A stretch of DNA of 64,000 nt from Paralvinella palmiformis (taxonomy: Eukaryota > Annelida > Polychaeta > Terebellida > Alvinellidae), in NCBI GenBank assembly GCA_025642065.1, contig JAODUP010001209.1:1-64000 (forward strand). The letters are read 5' to 3'. Under the pieces are notes generated by a model. It was not told the DNA's origin, ran no database searches, and was given only the letters and a program-made list of their open reading frames with translations. Positions within the stretch are counted from its first letter, which is position 1; each line of letters begins with the position of its first letter. Of this stretch, positions 12,100 through 24,010 are shown one piece after another. The position numbers and the translations under genes were made by a program.

Positions 12100-12929
12100 G
12101 CTTGATAATAAATAACTTTATGGATGTAACAGATTTAGATCTTTAAAAATACATAATTCTTTCCAGCCAAATACATAATATATTCAGCTAGGAAAAGCTG
12201 AAACAAAAAGATTAGTTGTTATCTTCTTTTTGGAGGTATCAAGGGTCTTGCACTTTCTGGTGGTTACTGGAAGATTATTCCATAAGGTTGCAGCAGCCTT
12301 TCTGAAACATCTTTTACCGTATGTCACTCCACATGTTGTTAGTACGTCTAAGAATGCTCCAGACTCAGACCATAGAAACCTTGTCGGCTGATACGGAACG
12401 ACAAGTTACTCTAAGTACTGATGGGCAGTCCTTTGAAGTGCCTTAAAAGTGTACATCAAAATCGTGTACTGCGACCTATATATAACCGGAAGCCAATGTA
12501 GGGAGTTCAAGACTGGTGTTATATGTTCTCTTTTGTGAGTGTGAGTGACTAACCTGGCAGAAGAATTCTGTACTTTCTGTAGCCGTGTCATCAGTGTGCT
12601 TGGAAGACCATACAGGAGAGCGTTGCCGTAATCTAGCCGAGAAGTTATCAGGGCGTGTGCCAGTGTCTTGCAAGCATCTAATGTGATGTACTGCCTGATA
12701 TGACCAATATTACGAATTTGGTAATAACAGGCTTTGGATATTGCATTTACTTGCCTCTCCATGGTCAGGGATGTTCACTGACGATACTACAGAAACAGTA
12801 TTATTACTTAACTGAAGCAGTAATTCCTCATGTATCCTATAGGACCTGATGTTTTGGGTTAAAGATAACGAGCTTTGTCTTTTCCTTAATATATTCATCT
12901 AAGACTTTAATCTCTTTTCTGTGAGCATT

Positions 12930-13772
<843 letters not shown>

Positions 13773-13828
13773 GTTAAACGTTGGATGCTCATCAGGAGGT
13801 GGAATCGTGAGAAGCAACAATTCATGTT

Positions 13829-13871
13829 GATAAAGACTGTGAAGATATATACTATTTTCACAGTCTTTATC
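13829..13871. repeat. Perfect 15-bp inverted repeat
   Basis: GATAAAGACTGTGAA at 13,829-13,843 pairs with TTCACAGTCTTTATC at 13,857-13,871 around a 13-nt AT-rich loop. It has no T-run or CTRR end and no flanking duplication, so its role is unknown. Confidence 0.85.
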
Positions 13872-14480
13872 AGGAAAATCTTTACACCACTAATCCAAAG
13901 TCACTGTCAAATACTTTTGGCAAATCTGATACCTTCATTTCAGCGTTGAAGCTACAGTAAGTAACAATATCATTAGATAGCCATTCTATGGATCTACAAT
14001 CTACATCATCAGTGCAATTATCTTTTACTGTTCCATAGACAAAAATATCCCGACTTAGTTCGGGCAATGTTCCAGGCTGCTCGCATCTCAGTAACTGACA
14101 TCGCGTGATGTCTATTTCGCTTCTGGATCCGCTGAAGACAGCCATCATTGTATTCACTCGGTGTGTCAGATGCTATGGATGTTGTCGAGCCAGAACGACG
14201 AAGAACATTGGGGATTGTCCGCAGCTATTGGTAACACTGAGAGCCCATGTCGACAACACTAGATTGCTGGGCAATATTACCAAATATAAGCTGCTGGCTT
14301 CCGGAACTCGTTAGCTTACTTCCATGTTCTATTGCCTGATTAGATGCAGATGCGACATGTAAAATTTGAGCCTTGTTGATTTTAGAGGGAAGTATATTAT
14401 GTTTCATACAAGGGAAATTATTCAGGTTGTATTTTGCCACCGATGCGCACCACCGATAGTTTTTTCGGTGTTTCAATACA
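13872..14480 (-). other. Possible decayed coding region, unrecognised
   Basis: Two minus-strand open frames, 14,476-14,225 (83 codons) and 14,157-13,882 (91 codons), lie in line, separated by a short gap with a stop. The second has several cysteines (CQLLRCEQP, DNCTDDVDCRS). GC content looks higher than in the neighbours. I recognise no family. It could be a degenerate mobile-element gene or chance. Confidence 0.3.
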
Positions 14481-14493
14481 TTTTCTCGATAAA

Positions 14494-14590
14494 CAACAAC
14501 AATAATAACACGAACTATAACAACATCAACATCAACAAGAATGACAACAACAACAACAACAATAATAATAATAATAATAATGATAATAAT
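14494..14590. repeat. Degenerate (AAC)n/(AAT)n array
   Basis: Trinucleotide array moving from AAC-rich to AAT, with ATC and GAC interruptions. It accounts for the asparagine-rich open frame across it. Confidence 0.9.
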
Positions 14591-15170
14591 GCCGATTTCA
14601 TCCTTAATGACAAGGATTATTCAAATGACCAGATCAATTGCCTAAGAAATAAATACCTCAAAATACCCAAGGACTAACTACAAATTACTTAGAAATATAT
14701 CGAACATCAGTGATTAAGGTTGTATCGTAATCAATACCAGAAATAAATAGTTTCACAAAGTGCCTTTTCACCCGCTGCTTAAAGAAGCGCATCTAATATA
14801 CTGACTCACTCTGGTCATCACACCCACATTAGTACACTTCCTGGCCCAAACAGTAAAAAACATTATGGATCCTCGCACTGTCACAACCAGAAATGTCAGG
14901 TGCTTTATAATGTTAGCCAATACAGTGAATCATTATATTGTTTGATGTCATTTTATGTTGTTACAAAGTACGTAATCACAGATTAGTTCATAAATCACCG
15001 ACTGAGTAAATGGGTCACTTGTCAACAGTTTTATTCGTTCCATCGGTTCAGTACATGGTATGACATATTTACATGCCATGAATATTTAACTTCCAATCTT
15101 AATATATATAAAAAATAAAAAAATTAAAACCTTCATATGGAAGGGACATCAGTTAGTAACTTAGCACACA
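14591..15170. other. No gene seen
   Basis: AT-rich DNA without supported open frames or recognised repeats. Confidence 0.5.

Positions 15171-15220
<50 letters not shown>
15171..15220. repeat. (CA)n microsatellite at the end of inverted F1
   Basis: About 50 bp of CA at the end of F1 that carries GT when read on the element's own strand, as in the 54-55 kb copy. Confidence 0.95.
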
Positions 15221-15223
<3 letters not shown>

Positions 15224-16112
15224 GGTCATAGTATTTATTGGATTTGTATGTTTATGAGGTATTTGACCCTCCAGTAAATATGACAAGGCATATTATGCTG
15301 CGCTTGAGAAAGTTCAGTTTTCTATGCATTCAAGAAAAGTTGATCTAGAGCTGTATAATCCATGTACTATTTGCTTCTTTGGGGTGACGCCGTTTATATG
15401 TTTGGCCTGGTTATCCAGCATTTAAATGACTGTAGCAGGCACAGTACGCTCTTAAAGCATTATAAGTACTCCTGACTCAGGAATAGAAACACTGCATCGC
15501 ATCTCGAGCGGTGGCATTGGACACAGCTCGCGCGGTTGGTATGTTTTATATAACAACTTTAGATGAATATAAAATTCACCTTGGTTATATGTGGGAACAG
15601 AATTATCTTTCCTAGGTCCAGTTATGTCCAGTTTGTATTATGACATTCAAGATTAGCTCTAATCTGCTTGTCATAAATAACATTTAAGAACTACAATAGT
15701 TAGAATAACAGACATTAGGTCAGGTTTGAAAATGATAACATAGTTCAAACAGTACGAAGCTATGACGCGCTATTACGGTCTGCTTCAGCGCAAATTAAAC
15801 AGTTTTAATATTAGTCGCTTCATGACGCCTGCCCGTTGTAAAAACTGATCTTTGAAGACAGTGACAATTGGGTTATATAGTTTATATAATATTGCTTTGA
15901 AGAAAGATACAGCAATTGAAAAATAGCTATAAATAGGGCTGCTTAGATAGTTAAGCTAAACATTCTCACTATTACCGTGATCTGACTTGTGTGTTTTACT
16001 CCCAAACTCCACGGCTGTAGGTGATTCGCATTTTTATTTTGCTTTGCGGCTTAGGGACTGGTGAGACATTACACATGTCTCAGCAAGAAAAGTCGCCTCT
16101 CTGGATTCAGTC
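15221..16112 (-). repeat. F1 repeat, long copy, inverted
   Basis: Read on the minus strand it runs from GACTGAATCCAGAG near 16,112, through a ~400-bp left region, into the ~600-bp core found in tandem at 1-1313, and ends at CTATGACCTAC plus GT. Shared landmarks with 54.3-55.4 kb are GGCGACTTTTCTTGCTG, CTTTCTTCAAAGCAAT, GTTATCATTTTCAAACCTGACC and GATGCGATxCAGTGTTTC. This copy keeps about 110 bp that SINE-I replaces in the 54-kb copy. Confidence 0.85.
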
Positions 16113-16179
16113 AGATATGCCTGATCTTGTGTTCAGCAGAACGACGATTCGAATACCCCCATGTTAAATAAACCTAAAT

Positions 16180-16362
16180 GTACTGGAGCTATTTCTACAA
16201 AATAAATGCAATTCCTTTCACTTCCCTAGAAGCCGACACCTCGATATTTCTTTAAGCTCACTAAATCCAATAAGAGACTAGGTTTTGGACAATACCAAAC
16301 GTAATGCTCTCAGGAAGTCCAATAGTGCCTTAGTGTAACAGTGAGTACAAAACGTATAACTC
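16180..16362 (+). repeat. Repeat H, copy 2
   Basis: Diverged match to 5430-5635 with the same order of landmarks: TACTGGAGCTATTTCT, CCTTTCAC, AAGAGACTAG, TTGGACAATA, GTAATGCTC and AACAGTGAGT. Confidence 0.75.
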
Positions 16363-16539
16363 TGTTGTTCTGATATCTTGGTTGTTATAAATTATAATAA
16401 GTGCAAAGGTCAGTAATATTAGTCTGAGACGGCACGACACTCATCTCTCCAAGCAAAGATTTAATATTCTAACCTCAAACCATTTATAAATTGCAGAATT
16501 ACCTTGAACGAACACCTGGAAGTTATTTCTTCCATCGAC

Positions 16540-16800
16540 ACCGACTTTGGAGTTGGATTTGATGATTCACGATATCATCCAGGAAATGGGGATATATTTT
16601 AAACCTATTTTCTAATGATGATGGACTTCTAGCACATGACATAATAACGATTATTGTTCACGTCGTCCACCTTTTTAATAATTCCAACAACCTATATGCC
16701 AAGGACTGGTTGAAGGAATCAGAAGCCTGAAATCCAGACCTATACACACCGCGCATGAGAACATGAGGGGTTAAAGGACATTAAGATCAATTGAGAAATC
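16540..16800 (+). repeat. Diverged repeat matching 1900-2180
   Basis: Aligns by eye with 1900-2180: GATTTGATGATTCACGATATCATC against GATTTATTTGATAATTCATGATC, GGACTTCT against TGACTTCT, and CTGGTTGAAGGA followed by similar spacing. It could be a LINE fragment, but no protein motif is secure. Confidence 0.5.
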
Positions 16801-16976
16801 GATAAAAGAGGTAAACGTATCCGTTGCCACCCAGTATATTTAATTGGAAGGAACTGTTCCATTGGTTTGTTCAGCAATCTATGCTGGGTCACATCTTCTG
16901 CGGTCCTTTAAATTTATGCAGAGGAAAGTGGTGGGGTTCACACACTGTTCCTTAGCACTACAGAAGTTTCGACTAG

Positions 16977-17268
16977 TTATGGAGATGCTATGCTAAATGG
17001 ACCCAGTGACCTCCAAATGTAATGAAGCGAAGTCAAGTAAGAAACACCCTTCAGATATGCCCACGCCGAGATTCAAACTCAGGTGGTAGTGATCTCTGAC
17101 CTAACGCGCTACCATTTAGACCACGGGGGTATCCTTCTATTAATCGGATGGATACAGTGTGTGCTAATGGTTTTTATGTTGGATGTAAGTCAAATAATGT
17201 TGAGTTAAATATCCCAAACGTACCAATCCTATGCGAATGTTGTTTATGTATTCATTGAATTATATCTG
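16977..17268 (+). repeat. 292-bp duplicated segment, copy 1
   Basis: Nearly identical to 17,686-17,977 at a constant offset of 709 bp, with only a few substitutions (for example GAGTTAAA against GGGTTAAA). It contains most of a SINE-II copy read on the minus strand plus the first part of G5. It starts abruptly inside the SINE, so the break is in the SINE body. Confidence 0.95.
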
Positions 17269-17609
17269 CCAAAAACAATTAATGTGTTTGATATACATCA
17301 CCACAACATGCTATTGAAGGTAATTGACTACGCCAAGGCAAATGGCATAGACTTACTTGATGATACACTCTCATCAGTAAAGACATTGAATCACGCGAAT
17401 AATTTATATTCAGACAGTTGGGTGACGACATCTCTAGGTCACAAAATCCATGCTTGCAAGATGATTGTAATCTTTGTGGCAGCATTTTGGCTCAATCTAA
17501 CGCAAGAAAGGATCATCAGTTAGTTCGGGGTATGTCAGCTATGATTCCTCGTTGGCACTATATAGAAGATCCAGAGTCCAAAGTTATCGTCAATACATTA
17601 GCTGTTATC
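17269..17609. other. Possible decayed coding stretch, unrecognised
   Basis: Two overlapping plus-strand frames, 17,284-17,523 and 17,418-17,705, look more protein-like than the surroundings (for example LQDDCNLCGSIL and NARKDHQLVRG, weakly reminiscent of a cysteine/histidine finger). The frames overlap, as if separated by a frameshift. No family is recognised. The second frame runs into SINE-II, so its end is not real. Confidence 0.3.
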
Positions 17610-17654
17610 CAGGACATTAGTATGTTTCTGTCACCATCCCTTTCTATTATTAGG

Positions 17655-17838
17655 ATGATGATGATTGATGTTTTTACGGCCACTTTTATGGAGATGCTAT
17701 GCTAAATGGACCCAGTGACCTCCAAATGTAATGAAGCGAAGTCAAGTAAGAAACACCCTTCAGATATGCCCACGCCGAGATTCAAACTCAGGTGGTAGTG
17801 ATCTCTGACCTAACGCGCTACCATTTAGACCACGGTGG
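17655..17838 (-). mobile_element. SINE-II, tRNA-derived, near-complete copy
   Basis: On the minus strand: tRNA-like head with an A-box-like TGGTAGCGCGTTAGG and a B-box-like GAGTTTGAATCTC, then a body (CTTCGCTTCATTAC, GGAGGTCACTGGGTCC, CCATTTAGC) and a tail AAACATCAATCATCATCATCC. Flanks CCTTTCTATTAT and TCCTTCTATTAAT look like an imperfect target duplication of about 12 bp. The 292-bp duplication copies most of it to 16,977. Confidence 0.85.
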
Positions 17839-17977
17839 TATCCTTCTATTAATCGGATGGATACAGTGTGTGCTAATGGTTTTTATGTTGGATGTAAGTC
17901 AAATAATGTTGGGTTAAATATCCCAAACGTACCAATCCTATGCGAATGTTGTTTATGTATTCATTGAATTATATCTG
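17686..17977 (+). repeat. 292-bp duplicated segment, copy 2
   Basis: Partner of 16,977-17,268. Both flanks are continuous here (intact SINE on the left, G5 on the right), so this is the likelier source copy. Confidence 0.95.
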
Positions 17978-20482
17978 TATGTCGGGGAATGGAGCGCTAA
18001 TAGGCAAATCATTGGGAAGAATCCTGTTTCAGAAGATTGAAACAGCCATAGGCAATAAGGAAACGTTCATATTTACCGATATTTTCAATTTTTCTCAATA
18101 CAAAAGTAGTCTGTGAGGAAAAATAGCAATTACTAAAAAATGCTTTCCATCCCCAAAACGGCCATAAAAACCAAATGTGGCTGTTTCTTGAATGTGGCGA
18201 GCTCTATTTGTTTTCTGAGAAAAGACTATGTTTCAAGTCAAAAAATGTAAATTATTTACACTTTCTTTTGATATTTGATCTTAGAAAACCTATAAACATA
18301 CGTAGGTCATTTGCATTATATAACTTTAGATAAATTCTATATTCTAAAGACTAATAAGTATTATGAAAGGTGCCACAGTTGTCACAATAAAAGCGTAGCT
18401 AAACCCATATACCAGATCTACATACATATATATGATTTATGCTTTCCACTAGAATAATTTGATCCATTCGTTTATGTTAATAAAGAACCAGTTAACTGCG
18501 GAATGATACTAAGACGGTGGATGGTTCAGTCAGTGAAGCTTTGCAAAATAAATCTAGGTGACACAGGTGGCCTATATAATCTCGAATCTACCATATGTTT
18601 TCGTCATAAGTTGACGTCTACATTGTGACATGTGTCACGCTAATCGTTTCATTATGGAAGTACCGTATCCAATATTATACATATACGCAAACACTGCATC
18701 AATAATTTAAAATTAAATATGTTCGAGAGGGGTTTTACCAATGTCCTAAATGGGATAGATTTGGATAAATACCGGTGTATAGACGCTAACCTCGTATTGT
18801 GGATCTTCCATATATACGTGATCCTTTTTACGTCAGTATGAAATGTTAAATTTGTCCTTACAAAAACAAGTGTCATCCAAACAATATTGTATCCATATAC
18901 AACTATATACACATAATTAATTGAAATTGTAGCTATATATGGTGACTTTAATTCCTGATTTATCTTCCGCCATTCACAATTTTGAAGTGTTCTTTGAAAC
19001 TACTGTGTCAGCTAAATGTTATCTGTCAAGATGTCTCCAGTCTCAAGATATATCGGACTTATCACTGATAAACACCTGATATTATACCGTGGTACTCCCT
19101 ATTGCCCATGATATTCCTTATACAGAACGGTACTCTGTATTATAACCTTATATCGCTGGATAAATCATATTTTGATCAACAACGTTTCTTTTTTGTAATC
19201 TCATCAACACCATCTTACTTCATATTAGCCACCTCCCTATTTATCCTATTTTCCTCCATATATGGTTTTAGATGTTACAGCATTAAAATTCTTGTATCTA
19301 ATTTACACCTTCTTACTGTGTATATATATATAATGTGATATTGCATAAATACCATACAACTGGTTAAGGAAGGTATTACTCGTTGTGGATCACTCTACAA
19401 TATAGAAAATATGCTATATGTTTAGATGATCCTTTATGTGTTACTTAAGCATACACAATATATGCCATTACACGAAAATTATATTACTTAAATTCCAATG
19501 TGCGGATAAATTATTACTTGCTATATACCAATGTTGTATATATAGATCATATTACTTTATATAACTCATATTTCTGTCCACGGATAATATTCCATAAAGA
19601 GATAATTTTTCTTTATATATCCCATATTGTGGTGTTTCTATATATGTGAGTGGGCTGTATTATGACTTCCATGATACAATGTCTATTAAAAACGCACAAT
19701 CATTATCCAATTAAAAGTGACACGAGTTTTGAATTGATTTAGAGCATGTCATATGGATAAATATATGTTCGTTGAATTCATATATTTAATATATATTATT
19801 AATAAAGCGTTCGATATACGATTCACACTACTTATTACATAAAAATGTATCTGTTTATGATTACAATTAAAAAGCAAGTAAGGAAAGAAAAATTTAATCA
19901 TGACTTTTTAAACAAACAATACGTTCTTTTTTTAATTTTACCATTAATCGTTAAACTCATTGTTATTGATGAGAGCGCCATCTGTGGTGCATTGGTTACG
20001 GCTCTGGGCCACTGCTGTTCTTGTCTGAGGTTGATGTTATCCAGTATATGTTGTCATAAACCTGGATTTTTGTATCGTGATGCGCATCACTCTATGGTCT
20101 GAAGATAAATTATATATACTGGTCTTGCCTAAAATATCCAATGAGGCTTACCTTTATAAGTCATGTTATCAGCCATCTATATTTATTTTCCAGATAACTT
20201 TTAAATCGTGACTGGAACTAAATTAACTATATCATCATTAGAATCTGACCCGTTTTGAGGTGTTCTATAAATTACACGCTTCATAAATTAAATTTGGCAA
20301 CTAAACATGTAAATAGATGCAATGTACATAGGGATGTATCCCGTCACAAGAGGTATGTACTATATCCCTCTAAGACGCAGGAGTCTAATCCCCTTTTCCC
20401 AACAGAGTAATAGAGTATGTCCATACTACACGTATGTGGACATTGTGTGTCCAATGAATATATATGGTTGCTCCCTATATGC

Positions 20483-20496
20483 CGCATGTTGTCTGT
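20483..20496 (+). repeat. Target-site duplication, left, of SINE-II
   Basis: CGCATGTTGTCTGT here and perfectly again at 20,624-20,637, bracketing a SINE-II piece. Confidence 0.9.
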
Positions 20497-20623
20497 TGAT
20501 GATCATGATTGATGTTTTACGGGCAATTTTGTGAACTTGGTAAGCTAAATGGGCCGAGCGACCTCCAAAAGTAATGAAGCGAAGTCAAAGATGAAACAAC
20601 CTTCAGATATACCCACGCCGAGA
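20497..20623 (-). mobile_element. SINE-II, 5'-truncated copy with 14-bp target duplication
   Basis: 127 bp carrying the SINE-II tail and body on the minus strand (GATGATCATGATTGATGTTTT, GGGCCGAGCGACCTCC, ACCCACGCCGAGA). It stops before the tRNA-like head. 5' truncation plus a perfect 14-bp duplication is the signature of target-primed reverse transcription. Confidence 0.9.
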
Positions 20624-20637
20624 CGCATGTTGTCTGT
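20624..20637 (+). repeat. Target-site duplication, right, of SINE-II
   Basis: Second perfect copy of the 14-mer. G5 sequence continues after it. Confidence 0.9.
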
Positions 20638-21109
20638 ATTGTTATACAACATTACTCATACAAGAGAAGTATTATGAGCAATAAATATTCCATCTACTTC
20701 ATGGTGACTTCAGCTTTCGACGAACTGGCAGCACCATTTACTATGAAGATACACCTGGCGTGATTTGTTTACTAATCTTTCTAGCGAAAATATGGCACTT
20801 AGAAAATATCACATTTAGAATACATGAGACATAGGAAATATGTCACACAGCAAAGTAACATTAAATCTACCATACTAGAAAAGGTTGCTTGTGTTGACTT
20901 GCTGCATGTTTAAGCAACCATCAATTAAGAAGTTTATTATCTGCTACTGATTGTTTCTCGATGTGGATGGAGATCCTTTGGACAATTCCTTTGTTGATAT
21001 TTTGCTTGAACTGGTGATAAGGTGGCTTTCGTCAATTGTCTTTAGTACGTCGTGTGCCAGAAGTCTAGCGTCAATGGAAAATAAACCATCTACAGATCTT
21101 TGAAGTATT

Positions 21110-21600
21110 GTGTTGTGTTTCGCTATGTTATGTTGTGATATGTTATGTTGTGTTTTATTTTGTTTTATTATGTAAGATTGCGCTACTTTGCCAAACGTTG
21201 TGTCACATTACGATACCTTATATTACCTCATATCAAATGTTGTTATAATCGTTATATTTCGTCATATTACATTTTATTGTGTACCTTAGGGAACAGTGCC
21301 GTACATTTTTTTTTCAATAAGTGTCATATATTATATCATGTTATGTTTCACCTTATACTTCATCACGTCATGTCATTTGTATTATCTGATGTTGTTTTGA
21401 GACAATTAATCTCACCTAATCTAAACCTTCGTATGTCACGATATGATATATTAGGTCGTATCAAATTATAACATATTCTTTGGCCATATTATATTGTCTG
21501 ATATTAGTTTCTAATATAATATTTTAATCGATCATTCTACCGTTGCAATATATCCTAATGTATTGATTAGCATTATATCATATTCTATTGTACCTTTTGG
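21110..21600. repeat. Cryptic TATGTTATG/CATATTATG simple-sequence block (G5 block C)
   Basis: About 490 bp built from variants of TRTGTTRTG and TCATRTTAT without a fixed period. Equivalent blocks follow G5 block B at 28.48-28.8 kb, 52.73-53.0 kb and, inverted, 58.01-58.32 kb. It is therefore part of the repeat rather than an independent microsatellite. Confidence 0.8.
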
Positions 21601-21604
21601 GGCG

Positions 21605-21795
21605 TTTCTGTAGTTAAGCCGTTAGAGTGGTTTGCCACAGAACTCAATCACCTGAAACTGAATCTCGGCTTTGGGATGTGTGAAGAATATTTTATCTTTC
21701 ACTTCGGCTCATTACCTTTGAAGGTCACTCAAGCCATTTAGATAACCATGAGCACGATGTAAAATATCAATCATCTTCATCTATCGTATCGCTTT
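21605..21795 (+). mobile_element. SINE-II, plus-strand copy inside G5
   Basis: tRNA-like head GTTAAGCCGTTAGAGTGG (A-box region) and CTGAAACTGAATCTCGGC (decayed B box). The body follows (CACTTCGGCTCATTACC, GAAGGTCACTCAAGCCATTTAG) and the tail ATCAATCATCTTCATC. The same insertion without its head is at 13,112-13,222. Confidence 0.8.
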
Positions 21796-22382
21796 GTAAT
21801 ACATTGTATTTTATTGTTGATATGGTTGTTTTTTTGCAAACTTTATTGTAGAAAACAATTGATAATGTGATACTTATACTGCATCTTATATTTCTTTTAT
21901 ACATCATAACTAATATGACACTAAGTCAACATAACAAGTATAGTTAATTACATGCCTCAAATTACAACTTTAATTCCAACGTTTGGCATTCAGGAATAAC
22001 TCATTAACCTCATTTATGTTACTGGCCAAGGTAACCCATTGTCAACATTTTCAATTAAATAGTTTTCATCTTCCATTTCACCAACATCATATTCATGGTG
22101 TAATTAAAATAAATTAGAATGTTACTCGATTTTTATAATTCCATACTATTTAGATATAATTAATGAGTAACTATAAATATTTGTATTGCCTGGGGGACAT
22201 TTTTAACGTAACTTTAATATACCATTGTGCTGATATTTTGTTGTCTGATCAATACAGTCGTATCTATTTACGTCTTAGTCATGACAAATTGGATATGTTT
22301 ATTTATGTGCTAGTGGTATATGTTTATGTGTATGTATGTCTCTATGTATATGTGTTTGGATATATGTATGTGCGTATGTTGT

Positions 22383-22461
<79 letters not shown>
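22383..22461. repeat. (TA)n microsatellite
   Basis: About 78 bp of TA, preceded by a GTATATGTxTATGTG-type decayed stretch at the end of G5 copy 2. Confidence 0.97.
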
Positions 22462-22464
<3 letters not shown>

Positions 22465-22711
22465 GTACTATGACTTAAGTAGACAATCACGACAATACAC
22501 TTTTTGCATTTGGTGTATCTTATCTGGTACTAGATTGAAGTTTTCAATTCATTATAGGTGTCTTTTCTAACAAGGTATGACAACGTTTAGTGGCTCCATG
22601 TAACATTTAATATTCTACATATTGAATGTTTCTTAAGATGTTATTATTTTTATATATTTTTATATATATTATGTTATATATTGTTATGACCTTCACAATG
22701 ATTTGTTGTGT

Positions 22712-24010
22712 TTACAAATTAGTCCAGTCAATGTATCGAATTAAGGGGTCCAACCTACCACTAATTGCCAAACAAATGTTTCTCTGTGGAAATGTCCTCT
22801 GAAATACGTCAGGAACAACATACTTCAAAGCTGTTGACGGATCTTCCTCCTTACTGGCAATAACACTTAGTCTTTGGAACAGAAGTAGTGCCTCAATTTG
22901 TATAACATCAGCTTTAGTAGTCACCAATGTTTTGGCAGTGAGGGTAACAACTTGAATATTTCGGTTGAAAGAGGATTCAATTATTCCCTGCCCTACCGTT
23001 TTGCAAACATTAGCATATTTGTTTGTTGGGACACCACTCACTGGCTACTGGCTGCGCAATGACTTGTCACTACCAAAAGGATCCAACTGCTTCAGTGTCT
23101 TGAACAAGTCAAAACTATCATCAACATAATTTTCTATCGTGCCTTGGTTACATCCTTGTGCTGCTCAGTTGTGACATATGCTACCCCTGATAGTGTCTGC
23201 ATGGCAAATGTAACCTCTGAACAAGCTGCCATTGACAGCATCCATTGTGCTCGGTGGGTTCCAGAGAACCCCTTCCGTGAATAAGACCACCACGAATTTT
23301 CACACCGCGCATAGGCACTTGTTCAATAATAGGACCAGTGGAAAGGCAGGCCCAATATCTCTCAGAGTGGCGAATGACATGGTGTCCTTCACATCAATGT
23401 TTATACACATCTGGGTGATCTGCTTCAAGACAGAGCATCTACTGCAGGTAGCGGTAGGTGCACTTAGTATACCAATTGTGTCCTGATGCAGTAAAGTACG
23501 GCAATATTTCCCAAGCTGATTTCAGGTGAAGCAACCGATCTGAAGCCCTTTCAGCTTTTATGAACTGACAGAGTATCTGCACCATATTAATGTACTGCAA
23601 CCAGAGTTAACCTGTTCTGTGGTCACATAACAATGTTTTTCCTCAACAATCTTACTTTGTTTCTAACTCACTGCTTTATGGATCTTATCTCCACAATTAT
23701 CATAATCAAACAAACCATTCAGGAACTCTCATGCCGTATCCAACTCGCAGTTTCTTTGACTTTCATGACTATCCTCACCAGAGTTGTCCTCATCTCCTTC
23801 ATCAGCAGTAGGCAGAGTGTAGTTGTATGCATTTGCAAAGATCATAGTATGCTGGGACGCATACACTAAGAAATGGGATCTAACAGCTCGACAGACAGCA
23901 CCCCGGAAAGAATGTGAGTGACACTGTTAGTTGCATAAATCGTATCTACTAGTTCGGAAAGTCTAGAACCTACCATAGGGTGGCCAGTGTTGCCTAGAAA
24001 CCTCATTTAT
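22712..24010 (-). pseudogene. Degenerate copy of an uncharacterised multi-copy animal protein family
   Basis: Minus-strand coding remains read across several frames. In order: YATNSVTHILSG near 23,950, CRAVRSHFLVYA near 23,890, an acidic linker (DEGDEDNSGED) near 23,790, then YINMVQILCQFIKAERASD near 23,590, EILPYFTASGHNWYTKC near 23,500, EADHPDVYKH and GHHVIRHSERYW near 23,400, and VPMRGVKIRGGLIHGRG near 23,310. After that comes VTTEQHKDVTKAR near 23,160 and an uninterrupted frame 23,041-22,712 (IEALLLFQRLSVIA, ALKYVVPDVF). This order matches a family predicted in many copies in mollusc and cnidarian gene sets (from memory). Its function is unknown, and its copy number suggests a link to mobile elements. 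Stops (for example after YRYLQ and after VYKH) and frameshifts show it is dead. The start is uncertain. Confidence 0.65.

Larger units (their letters stand above)
17610..22300 (+). repeat. G5 composite repeat, copy 2 (longest)
   Basis: The fullest copy. Block A (17.85-19.3 kb) matches 8.5-10.06 kb. A middle part (19.3-19.8 kb) matches 10.0-10.1 kb. Block B (19.95-20.33 kb) matches 11.3-11.63, 27.95-28.42, 52.3-52.7 and, inverted, 58.45-58.8 kb. Block C (20.94-21.6 kb) is a TATGTTATG-rich cryptic repeat. Block D (21.80-22.25 kb) matches 13.22-13.43, 28.8-29.25 and 53.03-53.35 kb. It carries SINE-II insertions at 17.65, 20.50 and 21.60 kb. No open frame is kept between copies. I do not recognise the family; it resembles a large non-autonomous element or an old segmental repeat. 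Confidence 0.8.

Noticed and set aside
13829..13871. Intrinsic terminator or Helitron 3' hairpin
   Set aside because: There is no T-run and no CTRR end after the stem, and bacterial terminators are not expected in this DNA.
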